Shown piece after piece: positions 10,488 to 20,011 of a stretch of DNA of 64,000 nucleotides; within the stretch, counting starts at the first letter, position 1; each line of letters opens with the position of its first letter. Below the pieces are notes generated by a model that was not told the origin of the DNA, made no database searches, and saw nothing but the letters and a program-made list of their open reading frames with translations. The stretch is taken from positions 1,380,302 to 1,444,301 of the forward strand of contig JAGKQI010000099.1 of the NCBI GenBank assembly GCA_018806915.1. Direction: 5' to 3'. Made by a program: the position numbers and the translations under genes. The DNA comes from Phytophthora colocasiae. Lineage: Eukaryota > Oomycota > Peronosporomycetes > Peronosporales > Peronosporaceae.

Positions 10488-11149
10488 ACGCGAAAAGGGC
10501 GATGTGACCAGGTCACAACGCCGAGATCGCGGATGTAGATCTGGATGTCTATCTGGATCGGATGTGGAGATTTTATATTTTTCGTGGAGATTTTATATTT
10601 TTCTTGTATATGCATGTGAAACCGGAGTGATCGGATGGAAGGTGTGGCGATTTCGAAGATGTTAAACGGGGATCGAAGCTGTGGAGCAAGTGTGGAGAAG
10701 AACGCTGATCTCTGAAGTTGGGAAAATTACGTGGGATTGAACGGAGGTTAAGCTGGAGTTGGGATCGCGCGGTGAGGCACCGGATCGGGATGAAGAGCAT
10801 GTAAGCGTGCTGATCGACTCCAGGTTCGGCTGATCACCTCCGGACTGGTCGAGATCGCGAGATCAGGGAGTCCCAGGAGGTGTAGGTGGAGCAGGCGGGT
10901 TAAACTTGTTTTCGAGCCGTGGGATCTGTCGAGACGGGTGATCTGCCGGCCGATCTCGGTAATGGTTGCGCCAAAGGTCCTCTTGATAACATTCAGCCAA
11001 CGCAGAGATCAGATCGGTGGGCTCCGGTCGGTTCAGGGTCGGCTGGGCCAAGTTGGCCATTCGGGAAGCCGATCCGGGATACCAGTGCACCATTGGAGAA
11101 TGAGACCTGAAGTGGACCGAGACGGACCAACTTACAGGCTGGGGGCGGA
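10488..11149 (+). other. E1 3' non-coding region, antisense-gene remnant and polypurine tract
   Basis: After the integrase stop the region holds a tandem pair of 20-bp AT-rich units (10562-10603, also in E2 at 37814-37855). It then has the minus-strand tail of the antisense gene (reads LAQPTLNRPEPTDLISALAE, from about 11090 down to the stop at 10863). A deletion junction near 11086-11092 follows: the equivalent of E2 38339-40814 is missing. The polypurine tract GGCTGGGGGCGGA lies immediately before the 3' LTR and would prime plus-strand DNA synthesis. Confidence 0.7.
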
Positions 11150-14100
11150 TGTGGTGAAGCGCGAATAAGAAATCCGAGAAAGGCAACGTCAGGCCCAGAG
11201 AGAGTCGGATCAAGCGACAGGGGCCTCTGGCGAAGCAAGATGCCAGTTGATGACCCCAGATTGCGCGAACGACGGCTGACGAATGGACCAGGGTCGATGA
11301 TCGTCTTGATCTCTCTGGCAGGCAGGTGGATGATGGATGGCGTCTTGGTCGCGTGAGACTAAGCGATCAGAGAGCCCCGCCGTAAGGTCTCACATAGTGG
11401 CTCAGCACCGGAGAGAAGGAGATCAGAGCAGCGGCAGATCGGGACGGGCGCGACCTATCGTGGATCGACGACGACCTGATCATGAGATGCCGCCGAAGGG
11501 GGCCGATCCGATGTTCAAGTTCAGGGAGATCGCGATCTTAAATATCGGTGACGCGGAGATACGAGATCAAGTGAGAAAGTTGCCGATCAGGATCATTGTC
11601 CAAGCTGGCCGATCAAGGCTACGGCCAAGACTACTGTTCAGCGCGGCTGATCAAGATTGCTAATCGAGATCGATGACCGAGATCGATGACCGAGATCGAT
11701 GACCGAGATCGATGGTCGAGATCGATGATTGAGATCGATGATTGAGATCGGTGATCGAGATCGCAATCAAGGGTTAGGTGAGATCGAGATCGAAGATCGG
11801 AGGAGCAGCTGTGTAGCCGGATGTCAGGTGATCGTAGGATAGCAGATGAGGATGAGACTAGTAGACATAGGAATAACCATAAACAGAATCGAATTTGCTC
11901 TGGACATCACAAGTGCCTTCGTTCAAGACCGGAACTGGGAATTACATTGGCCCCCCGGCATCAAGGAGGTAAGGAGAAGAGATCTAGCATAGAGGTTAAT
12001 TCTGGATAATGTCGCGAAGTCGGTGAAACTTTGGTCGCGGAGCAGGGGGCGTATAGTGAACCCTAGTTATACGACTACTGAAAAGGGGTTTTCAGAGTCG
12101 TACAACGGTAGGTTGGCGTGTGGTACCTTGCGGTATCCTCGTGGGTTCGTTGTCTTCGGAAATATGACCCTCGCCGGAGTCTGAGAATGTGTTGTGAAGA
12201 GAAGTAGGGGTTCCCTTGGAGTCTGGTGTCGGTATTCAGGAAATCCTTCCAGGAGCGTTCGGGAGTCGGAATCTCTGGAAAACAAAGTGTTTTCCAGGAG
12301 GTCAGTGGTCGAAAAGAGGTTAATATACCAGAGAAAGTCTGAAATCGGTGTCTGAATATCACAAATCCAGAACCGAGATACCTGACTTTCAGAGATAAAC
12401 AACCAATACACAGAGTTCGAAAATATACAAATATATACAGCCGTTCTTATTCTTTCTAGGCCCTTGAACGGTGGGCTAACACTCCAGGTCAACTAGGGAC
12501 TTGCTACCAGACACCTGGTCTGTCTGGTATCCCTTTACGTTCGCGCACCACCCTCTAGTATAGAGGGAAAATATAAACCAATACAATCGGCTATATATAA
12601 CAGTCTACCTTGCACTCTGAAAACGACTGTCTAGTTTCCAGAGCCTGTCCAAACGAGCAATATGAAATGGGCTACCGCTAGAGACAAAACAAACGACCCA
12701 ACTAGGATATGGAATAGGCGGGTCCTTTCAGGTCTCTACGTTACCTGATCTCCACCTAAGGGGATTGAATTTGGTGGAGATCACACGCCGTACGTGATGA
12801 CGCAGTGGCTTGAATACCTCTCAAGCGGACTTGTGCAGTAGCAAGCAAATTGAACTCTGTTTATCGTTTATCTTCCTCATAACTATCATATATCTCTGGT
12901 AACTCTCTTCTTCTTGTTGCCTTTTGCGTCCTTTATGCAGTCAGTCTTCATATCTCAGGTACTCTTGGTCTTTGTATGCATCTGGTACTTTGACTTGGTC
13001 TCAGTATGCAGTCTGTGCAGCCGATCTCGATGGGTTGACAGGTAGAGACGTCATTACGGGGGATGTGCAGGTCAGTAATCACTTGAATGCGTGACTTGAA
13101 CTTGGGTTCACTTGGTTTCAGTATGGTCTTGGATCTTCGGTGGTTTCAGAGTCCGGTATCCTGGTTTTCAGAGTCTGATATCACTTGGTTTTCAGAGTCT
13201 TAGTCACTCAGAGTTAGAGATACCAGAGTCTTGAGTACGAAACCAGAGTACGGAGCACTAATGCTTCGACGTACATGAAGATCTTGAGGGTTGCGCGGGT
13301 GCGCGGCGTCCGGCGCGCGATACTTGGTCTCTGTGAGTATATATTGTGAATCCTTGGACCATCCATCGTCGCGCTGGACGGTAACGGGATGAGGTCTCTC
13401 AGAGATACGTTCTTCTGAGAGACTTTCCGCCAGAACTTAGGCACTCATCGTCGGGGAAAGTCCGGTGACCAGACAGAGTGTAGTTGACCTTCAGAGTTGT
13501 GCACACTCTGAAGTACACTTCTGGTCCTTTGAGCCCCTTTACAGTCAGGCGAATGTTTATCCACAATCTTCCACAGATGTCGCACGGGTGCGGCCGCGTC
13601 CCAAAGTTCCTTTCGCTTATAACCCATAGTATAACCAATCACATCGTAACGTAATATCCACCTGTCGCCCGAAAATCGGAATTAACATCATGTCAATAAT
13701 ACATTGGCCAGTTTTACCCTATCTAGTGATCTATCCTTTACGTGCAAACTACGGATCGGAAGGAATTAGCTGCTTGGCCTGACGATCCCGTCGACTCTCA
13801 ACTCATCAAGACCCCCGCTATAGGAAGCGGCAAGCATCGTAAAGAAAGGGATCAGATCCCCAACATTGGACCTTTGGAAGACCTGGATCGAAGACCAGGC
13901 GACCGGATCAAGGCTCGAGAACTCGCCTGTGACCCGGATCAACCCCTCCGAGGTAGAGTGAAGCATTCCCACGCTATCTCACACCCCTGCGTCACCCAAG
14001 ACATTCTTCTCGTCCCAAGACATCTTCAGAAGTCACCTGGAAGAGCGTAACCCGCCTACCGACGGGTACACAAGGTGAACACTACACGCAGCAAGATCAC

Positions 14101-14197
14101 GGATCATCGGGGGACCCCCTCCGTTAGTCGGTGTCTGGGCGCAAGTGGCGATCGCGATCGGCCTCAACCAGATTTTGGCCAGATCCGCTCCACCACA
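11150..14197 (+). repeat. E1 3' LTR, split by a nested insertion
   Basis: Left part 11150-12009, right part 13696-14197. It starts TGTGGTG directly after the polypurine tract and ends CACCACA before the CTAC duplication. The GATCGA-type minisatellite at about 11660-11770 has more units than in the 5' LTR. The two parts match 1339-2157 and 2158-2657 of the 5' LTR once the 12010-13695 insert is removed. Confidence 0.85.
12010..13695. mobile_element. Solo-LTR-like insertion (1,686 bp) inside the E1 3' LTR
   Basis: The insert begins TGTCGCGAAG and ends CATGTCA, with ATAA on both sides (12006-12009 and 13696-13699; ATAAT is also possible as a 5-bp duplication). It has no reading frame above about 140 codons and no reverse transcriptase, integrase or transposase motif. 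TG...CA ends, a 4-5 bp duplication and lack of coding content fit a solo LTR left by recombination of a longer retrotransposon. It has no detectable similarity by eye to the other LTRs in the window, so the parent family is unknown. Confidence 0.65.
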
Positions 14198-14201
14198 CTA
14201 C
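14198..14201. repeat. Target-site duplication of E1 (right copy, CTAC)
   Basis: Second copy of the 4-bp CTAC, directly after the 3' LTR. Sequence from here to about 14306 is the Gypsy-0 leader that E1 separated from its gag at 1329. Confidence 0.85.
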
Positions 14202-14306
14202 CGCCGCCTCTCCAATGACTTGCGAAAGTCTTTGGAGAGCTTCCCACTCTGTGTCTGACAGGTGGGCACAGTCCGTGCGCGTCACGGACATGTGTGGGGT
14301 CCCAGC

Positions 14307-14613
14307 GTAACGGGGTAAGAGGTACCGTCACTAGCGTACACTGTAGATAAGAGGAAGCTCGTAATAATAAGCTTAAGTCTTGTCTTTAGGGTAAAATCAA
14401 CTCTGTTTATGTATGGGACGGGGCCGGAGGGCCCCCTTGCCCTTGTGAACCACTCAAATCTAAGTCTGTACATGATTGGATGAAATGGGTCTGGATCCCC
14501 ACTTTCAACCAATCAGAACATGACAGCAGGTCACACGCTAGCCGTGTGACTGCACCTACTTTTGTATATGTATCTATGTAGCTTTTACCTACTTATGTAA
14601 ATGGCCCTTTACA
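14307..14613 (-). repeat. Gypsy LTR shared between Gypsy-A and Gypsy-0
   Basis: On the minus strand it starts TGTAAAGGGCC at 14613 and ends near CCCCGTTAC at 14307. The purine tract AGAGAGGAGGGTG lies just before its start (14614-14626), as for a 3' LTR. TGGGACCCCACACATG lies just after its end (about 14290-14305), as for a primer-binding site after a 5' LTR. One LTR therefore closes Gypsy-A and opens Gypsy-0, the arrangement left by tandem elements sharing an LTR. Confidence 0.6.
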
Positions 14614-14739
14614 TCACCCTCCTCTCTAAGTTGCGCTTAAGTAACCTAAGCGCGGACACGGAACTCTCGAGAACACACTCTTCAAAAACGGCGACAGGTT
14701 CGACGACAACACTTGGCAGCGAGCGCCGAGCGACGATGG

Positions 14740-16182
14740 CGATGACGAACTCAAGTGACAGAGACGGCGGGCGGCCGACGCTGAACCCGGTGCCGACGCT
14801 CGTGTCGGCACTACACGCGATGGACCACGAACTCAAGCCCTGGGAACTCTACAGCCTTCAAGGAGCAGAAGAACCTGAATCACTCGACTCGATGAAGCAG
14901 TACTTCACACGGTACCGCGCAGCGAAGAACAAGGGTACCAGCCACGCCTACTCGCACGACGCTCACCAGCGTTCGTGGTGCGCCTTTATTCGTCGTTGGA
15001 ACGCGAATCGACGCGAAGGGCGTCCGTTCGCGTCGTGGCTCGGAGCACGGGAGGAGCATCGAGGCGAACGCTCCATTGCGGACCTTCGAGAGCGCATCTG
15101 CAGCTTGGCAGAGCGCGAGTGGCGCCTCTGCTACGTTCATCGGGTCGAAGGCTGCGAGAACTGCGAAACGACTCGCGATCGGCCGACGCGGGACGAATGG
15201 GAGAACCAGGTGCGAACCTGGCCTCTTTCGGAAGACGAGCGGCGCTGGATCGGACGCTACGAGCGTTCGCGCTCGGAGCTGGAGCAAGCGCGCCTACGTC
15301 GTGGACGTGAGCGCTCTTGAAGCCGTAATCGTCATGACAGTCGCGGCCGAAGTCGCCGTGACCCTTCGCCGAAGTTTCATCGCAGCCGCAGTCGTGATCG
15401 AGGACGGCCTTCGGCTGGGGAACGCGGCTCTCCATCACGTCGTCGTTCGCCTTCGCCAGCGCGAGTGTGGACTCATACTCGCGCACAACATTCGGGATAT
15501 CCTGCAGCAGGCGACTACGCGGCTCCCACGTATCCTCCGCTGGCGAATATCCCAGCCAGCGGACGCGATAGTGCTTCTCAGGGGTACGCGCGTGGCTTCT
15601 CAGCATCTTCGACGACGCGGTCCTGTCGCGAGGAACTTCCTCGCGACTCCGGCGGACATCATACGATACGCTCGGCAATCTAGCGCCGGTCTCCAGCCGC
15701 GTCAATCAGCGGGGGTGGACCATTGCGACGGTAGGGCGGAACATTGGGGCGCGACCCTTCGACTCGAACAGTCGCCGGTTTCGTCAGCCTTGTCAACTCA
15801 GCAGCTACCTGCGCGCTCGGATCCTGCTGCGTCTGTGCAGCGGGTGACGATTGAGCAGTACCGGTTAATGATGGCCGAGGCGGAGCAGGCCCGGAACGAT
15901 GCGCTGGACGCGCAGAATCTTGCGGAGAGCGCTCGCACTCAAGCGAGCGCGGCCGAGGTAGCGGCCGAAGTGTCTCAGCGTGATCGTCGCGCGCTGGTGG
16001 AACGCCTCCGTCGACTGGAGAGGGCTGCGTTCGGGGCACCGCAGGCGGAACAGTCTGCGCGTGAGCGGCAGGGGCTTGGGCCAAGCCGGCGTCAGCGTCG
16101 GCGTCATGGAAGGTCGGACTACGAGCCCGCCCGCGGCGCTGCGGATGGGAGTCGGGGACAACAGCAGGAAGATACGGCTTGA
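14740..16182 (+). pseudogene. Antisense frame at the 3' end of Gypsy-A (gag-like/coiled coil)
   Basis: Runs opposite to Gypsy-A, starting next to its 3' LTR. The first frame (in-frame ATG at about 14746, stop TGA at 15320) reads MTNSSDRDGG and PWELYSLQGAEEPESLD, followed by a charged helical stretch and an Arg/Ser-rich end. The same frame reopens after the single TGA (SRNRHDSRGRSRRDPSPKF) to 15683. A second frame then gives a strong coiled coil at about 15840-16060 (IEQYRLMMAEAEQARNDALD, SQRDRRALVERLRRLERAAF) and stops at 16182. The coil lies opposite the low-complexity linker of the sense integrase. No known domain is recognised. Similar antisense frames lie in Gypsy-B and E2. One stop and one frame change leave function uncertain. 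Confidence 0.45.
15460..15705 (-). pseudogene. Gypsy-A chromodomain, out of frame with pol
   Basis: The end of the pol frame (stop at 15680) reaches GDRR-stop-IAERIV, where a chromodomain would begin with an aromatic residue. The remainder is open in another minus-strand frame: HYRVRWLGYSPAEDTWEP and LLQDIPNVVREYES. This is the typical second half of a retroelement chromodomain. One stop and one frame change therefore separate it from integrase. Confidence 0.65.
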
Positions 16183-19100
16183 GGCGCCCGACGTAGAACG
16201 TCGGGTGGAGACGCATAGCAGTAGCTATGTCTAGCGTGTAGGCGTCCCCCAGCACTTTAATAACCTTGAATGGACCGATATATCTTGGCGCCAGCTTATT
16301 CGCGCCAAGGTTCGTAATTGCTGTCGCTTGGATTCCGGTGGTCGACAGCAGGACTCGGTCACCCTTGTGGAAAACGCTCGTGTTCTTCCGGCCTCGCTGG
16401 TCTGCGTATTCTTTCTGCTTGTCTATCGCAGACTGCAGCGCATCACGCACGAATCTCGTGATGGCTTGACGACGTAACATGAACTCCGATACCGCTGCGG
16501 AGTCGATCGGCGAAGCAACTTCGCGTGGGGCGAAGTTGGCCGCTGGTGACCCGGCAGGGTCAAATGCGGGCGTAGTGTCAGTTGATCTTCTAGCCTTCGA
16601 GCGCGTCCGGGATGCAATTCCGCATGCGGCAACCGTTGACGTAACCGGTAATTCCGCGCCCACCGGTACTGCTACCGGTGGAACCGACGCCACAGTGGTG
16701 TTGCGATTCCCTCGCGCCTCGGCTTCACTCGACACTAGTGCCGGGCGGGTCGGCACTGCATCCATTTCTCCCCCACCAAGAGTGAAGCGTGCGGAGTCGG
16801 GAGAAGTCCCTAATGCGAGCGTTGTTGATGAAAACGGCGTCAAACCTGTCGACGCATGGACTGCGTTGTTGATAGCGAAGTCGGCGAGCGGCAGGAACGT
16901 ACTCCACGACGGGAACGACGTGGCATAGCTTCGAAGGACGTCCTCAACGACTCGGTTGGCGCGCTCCGTTTGCCCATCCGTTTCAGGATGAGCTGCCGTC
17001 GACATCAACAAGCGCGTACCAAGTAGTTCGAACAATCGATCCCAGAAGGTCGATGTAAAGCGAGGGTCGCGGTCAGAGACGATGGATTCCGGCAGGCCAT
17101 GATGCCGGAATACGAGGTCGAGGAACAGGGACGCCGTCGTTTCAGCTGTCACTTGGGCCTCGACTGGAGCAAGACGGACCATCTTGCTAAAGCGATCGAC
17201 GATGACAATGGCGCGCGTGCGACCCTGGTCGTCCGATGGAAGGCCGAAGACGAAATCCATGCTAACGGATCGCCACGCTTCCGTGGCGATAGGCAACGGG
17301 CGCAGCGGAGCTTGCGATGATGGGGCTGGCTTGACACGCTGGCAAGTCTCGCAAGTCCGAACCCATTTGCGAATCCACTTGTACATCCTAGGCCAATAGA
17401 AGTCCCTCGAAATCGCCGCGAATGTCTTCTCGCGGCCCAAGTGGCCGCCCACAGGAGCGTCATGATATTCATGGACGAGACGAGCACGAAGGTCGTCATC
17501 GGCAGGGATGACGACGCGCGGAGGATCGAAGGCGTCCATTGTATATGTCAACAATGGGCCATCGAGTTGGTATCGCTCGATGTGACTGGGCATAGGGCGT
17601 GTCAGCTGCTTCGATGTCTTCGCACTCGGAGTACGGAGGTGCGCGATGATGTTGGCGTAGAACAGATCGTGCTCGTACGCGTCAGCAATCTGCTGACGCA
17701 GGGCCAGGACTGGAGAAGTGGTCGTCGCGTTGATACCCAGAGCTACGCAACATGCACAGCTTTCATCTTCGTCATCGTCGTCAGCAAGTTGCTGACCGAC
17801 TTGTCGCCGTGGGTCGTAGTCTGGGCGGCGGGACAGCGCGTCGGCAAGGATGTTGTTCTTGCCGGGTTTGTAGTGCACCACGAAGTTGTATTCAGAGAAG
17901 AACGAGAGCCATCGCGCCATGCGCTGGGACAGGTGGGGAGTCTTCATCGCGGTGCGCAGCGACGCGTGGTCTGTATACACGGCAAACGTCTGTTCTCCGA
18001 GCAAATACACCCGGAATTTGATCAGGGCGTAGCGCATAGCGAGGAGTTCCTTGTCGTGGACGGGGTAATTCTTCTCGGCGGGCTTCATTTGTCGTGACTG
18101 GAAGCTCACGACGCGCTCGTGGCCCTCATCGTCGAACTGCATCAGCGCACAGACGATTGCGAAGTCGCTCGCGTCGCACACGACATGGAACGGTTTCGTG
18201 TGATCCGGAAGCATCAGGATCGGCGCCTCCGCCAAGCTCTTCTTCACGGAATCAAACGCAGCTTGGTGGTCGAGGGACCACAGCCACGTCGCGTCCTTTT
18301 TCAGCAGTGAAGACAGTGGTTGGATCAGCCCGGCGTAGTTCTTCGTGTACTTGTGGAGATAGTTCGCCAGACCCAACCACTGACGCAGCTCCGTGGGGTT
18401 CTTGGGAGTCGGCCAAGAACACATCGAGGTGACCTTCTCCGGATCTGCGCGGACGCCGTCCTTGCTCACGTGACAGCCGAGTACGGGAATCTCCGGCGCA
18501 CAGAAGATGCACTTCTTCAAACTCGCGTACAGCTTGTTCTCGCGCATCACTTGGAATACCTGCCTCAAGTGTCGAAGGTGAACCTCGAGAGCGCTGAGGT
18601 TGCCCTCAGCGCGGCTGTGCACGAAGATGTCGTCGAAGTAGCTCGGCGCAAAGTTGCGGAGCGGGCGCAGTACGTAAGACACCATGCGGTTGAACGTGGC
18701 GGGGGCGTTCTTCAGACCCTGTGGCATCACGAGCCACTCCCAAAGCAATCCGCTGGGGGTGCTTACTGCCGTGAGGGGTATGTCACTGGACCTCATCAAG
18801 ATCTGGTAGAAGCCATCCGTCAGGTCGATGGCGCTATAGATGACGCTACCTGACATGGAGTCGAGGACCATGTCCTTCCGCGGGATCGGGGTCTGCGCCG
18901 GGATGGTAGCGTCGTTCAGCTTATTGAACGCGTGGACGATGCGCCAGCCGCCAGTCGCCTTCTTCACACAGAACGTGGGGCTAGAGTGTGGGAAGGTGCT
19001 CTCGCGGACGTGACCGGCCAGGCGGCGTTTTTCGAAGAACTCGTCGATGGCCTTGACCTGGTCTCGCGGCAGTGGCCACTGCCGCGTCACGCAGTACTTC

Positions 19101-19366
19101 GTCCCGGGCGCGAGGTCAATCTCGTGCCGAACTCCGCGGTCGGCCGGAAGCTCGGCGGGGATCTCATCCGGGAACACGTCTTCAAACTCGCGCGCGGTGT
19201 CGTAGACTGGGTTACCCGACTCCTTCAGCGCCTCCCAGGACTGTGCTGCGAATCGTTCTTCGCGGGCAGACTTTGGTTCAGCATTCCTCGGTCGCGACGA
19301 CGCGTCGTCACTGATGAGTGCGTGAAGGCCCTCGACTGTCGCGCTGGCCTCGATGACCAAGCACAC
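15680..19366 (-). CDS. Gypsy-A Pol: reverse transcriptase, RNase H, integrase (1,228 codons)
   Basis: A long uninterrupted Ty3/Gypsy pol frame. Order: a spacer start (CLVIEASATVEGLHAL); RT (GVRHEIDLAPGTKYCVTRQW, WRIVHAFNKLNDATIP, catalytic SYFDDIFVHSR); RNase H (FHVVCDASDFAIVCALMQF, YTDHASLRT); integrase zinc region (HDAPVGGHLGREKTF, CETCQRVKP); and the DDE triad (SVSMDFVFGLP; VSDRDPRFT; HPETDGQTERANRVVED). A linker of about 120 residues precedes the GPY/F module (LAPRYIGPFKVIKVLGDAYT) and a Pro-rich tail. Gag and protease are absent: matching sequence stops near 19530. It is therefore a 5'-truncated copy, although the frame itself is still open. An antisense frame overlaps its last 500 bases. 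Confidence 0.85.
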   Translation of the reverse strand: MCLVIEASATVEGLHALISDDASSRPRNAEPKSAREERFAAQSWEALKESGNPVYDTAREFEDVFPDEIPAELPADRGVRHEIDLAPGTKYCVTRQWPLPRDQVKAIDEFFEKRRLAGHVRESTFPHSSPTFCVKKATGGWRIVHAFNKLNDATIPAQTPIPRKDMVLDSMSGSVIYSAIDLTDGFYQILMRSSDIPLTAVSTPSGLLWEWLVMPQGLKNAPATFNRMVSYVLRPLRNFAPSYFDDIFVHSRAEGNLSALEVHLRHLRQVFQVMRENKLYASLKKCIFCAPEIPVLGCHVSKDGVRADPEKVTSMCSWPTPKNPTELRQWLGLANYLHKYTKNYAGLIQPLSSLLKKDATWLWSLDHQAAFDSVKKSLAEAPILMLPDHTKPFHVVCDASDFAIVCALMQFDDEGHERVVSFQSRQMKPAEKNYPVHDKELLAMRYALIKFRVYLLGEQTFAVYTDHASLRTAMKTPHLSQRMARWLSFFSEYNFVVHYKPGKNNILADALSRRPDYDPRRQVGQQLADDDDEDESCACCVALGINATTTSPVLALRQQIADAYEHDLFYANIIAHLRTPSAKTSKQLTRPMPSHIERYQLDGPLLTYTMDAFDPPRVVIPADDDLRARLVHEYHDAPVGGHLGREKTFAAISRDFYWPRMYKWIRKWVRTCETCQRVKPAPSSQAPLRPLPIATEAWRSVSMDFVFGLPSDDQGRTRAIVIVDRFSKMVRLAPVEAQVTAETTASLFLDLVFRHHGLPESIVSDRDPRFTSTFWDRLFELLGTRLLMSTAAHPETDGQTERANRVVEDVLRSYATSFPSWSTFLPLADFAINNAVHASTGLTPFSSTTLALGTSPDSARFTLGGGEMDAVPTRPALVSSEAEARGNRNTTVASVPPVAVPVGAELPVTSTVAACGIASRTRSKARRSTDTTPAFDPAGSPAANFAPREVASPIDSAAVSEFMLRRQAITRFVRDALQSAIDKQKEYADQRGRKNTSVFHKGDRVLLSTTGIQATAITNLGANKLAPRYIGPFKVIKVLGDAYTLDIATAMRLHPTFYVGRLKPYLPAVVPDSHPQRRGRARSPTFHDADADAGLAQAPAAHAQTVPPAVPRTQPSPVDGGVPPARDDHAETLRPLPRPRSLECERSPQDSARPAHRSGPAPPRPSLTGTAQSSPAAQTQQDPSAQVAAELTRLTKPATVRVEGSRPNVPPYRRNGPPPLIDAAGDRR

Positions 19367-20005
19367 TTGCTCGATGTCACCGCTTGAGATCGCGAAGGAA
19401 GTGTTTCCAGGAGAGGCCGGGGAGCCGCGTTATCCCGCAAGCGTCGCGAGGGGGACTCGCGCCTTCGATGACCCGCGTGCCCCGTGGAGCACCCTCCACG
19501 TATTCGACAGCGCAGACAGATTCTTTCTGTGGAGGTGCGGTGTAACGGGGTTACACGGCGCTGTGCGCTATGGCTTCAGTGGTGTGGCAGACACCGGCCG
19601 TAGGCACAAGTCGCAGATCTGTATGCATGACACACCGTGTATCTCACACGTCACATATGTAGCCATTGGTTGGTAGTTAGCTCAGAGCCACACATTACAT
19701 TTGACCAGGATTTACTATGCTAGATACTAAATCCGTTACATTTAGGATTAGGGCAATAAAGACAATAAAAATCAGTTTGCATTTTACATAATTAGTGTTA
19801 GTCCTTTTATTTTAGGGACACTAATAGTGTTAGTCCCGTATTAAGTGGACTACTTGGTTCTTGTATAGAACCGAAGGCTAGTGCCTTGCAAACAGGACTC
19901 TACGAGTCAACTAAACTTCCTCTATGCGGTGCACACCTACGCAGCCCCGCTGCATCTGGTAGAACTCGTAGTCAATCCAACGCCTGAGTTGAAGACTGTT
20001 TCTCT
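19367..20005. other. Junction of truncated Gypsy-A and Gypsy-B leader/LTR
   Basis: On the minus strand 19367-19530 still reads the Gypsy-A spacer (LPGLSWKHFLRDLK). At 19535 the palindromic LTR-end motif TGTAACGGGGTTACA occurs. From about 19700 to 19953 the sequence is AT-rich and ends CCCCGCTGCA, two bases before TGGTAGAACTCGTAGTC (19956 on). That last stretch matches the post-LTR leader of Gypsy-C (about 44240-44270) and is the probable primer-binding site of Gypsy-B. The left end of the Gypsy-B 5' LTR could not be fixed. No gene is seen here. Confidence 0.5.
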
Positions 20006-20011
20006 GTGAGA

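Larger units (their letters stand above)
1339..14197 (+). mobile_element. Element E1: chromodomain, dual-RNase-H Gypsy LTR retrotransposon with nested insert
   Basis: Complete but inactivated LTR element in plus orientation: 5' LTR 1339-2657, gag 2658-4974, protease 5196-6266, RT/RNase H 6303-8687, integrase with chromodomain to 10487, 3' non-coding region and polypurine tract to 11149, 3' LTR 11150-14197. The termini are TGTGGTG...CACCACA, and a CTAC duplication flanks it at 1335-1338 and 14198-14201. A 1,686-bp insertion splits the 3' LTR. Relative to E2 it has lost about 2.48 kb near its 3' end (most of an antisense gene), about 170 bp of LTR, and has frameshifts in gag and after the protease plus one in-frame stop before integrase. 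The internal part is extremely rich in GATC tetramers. Confidence 0.9.
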
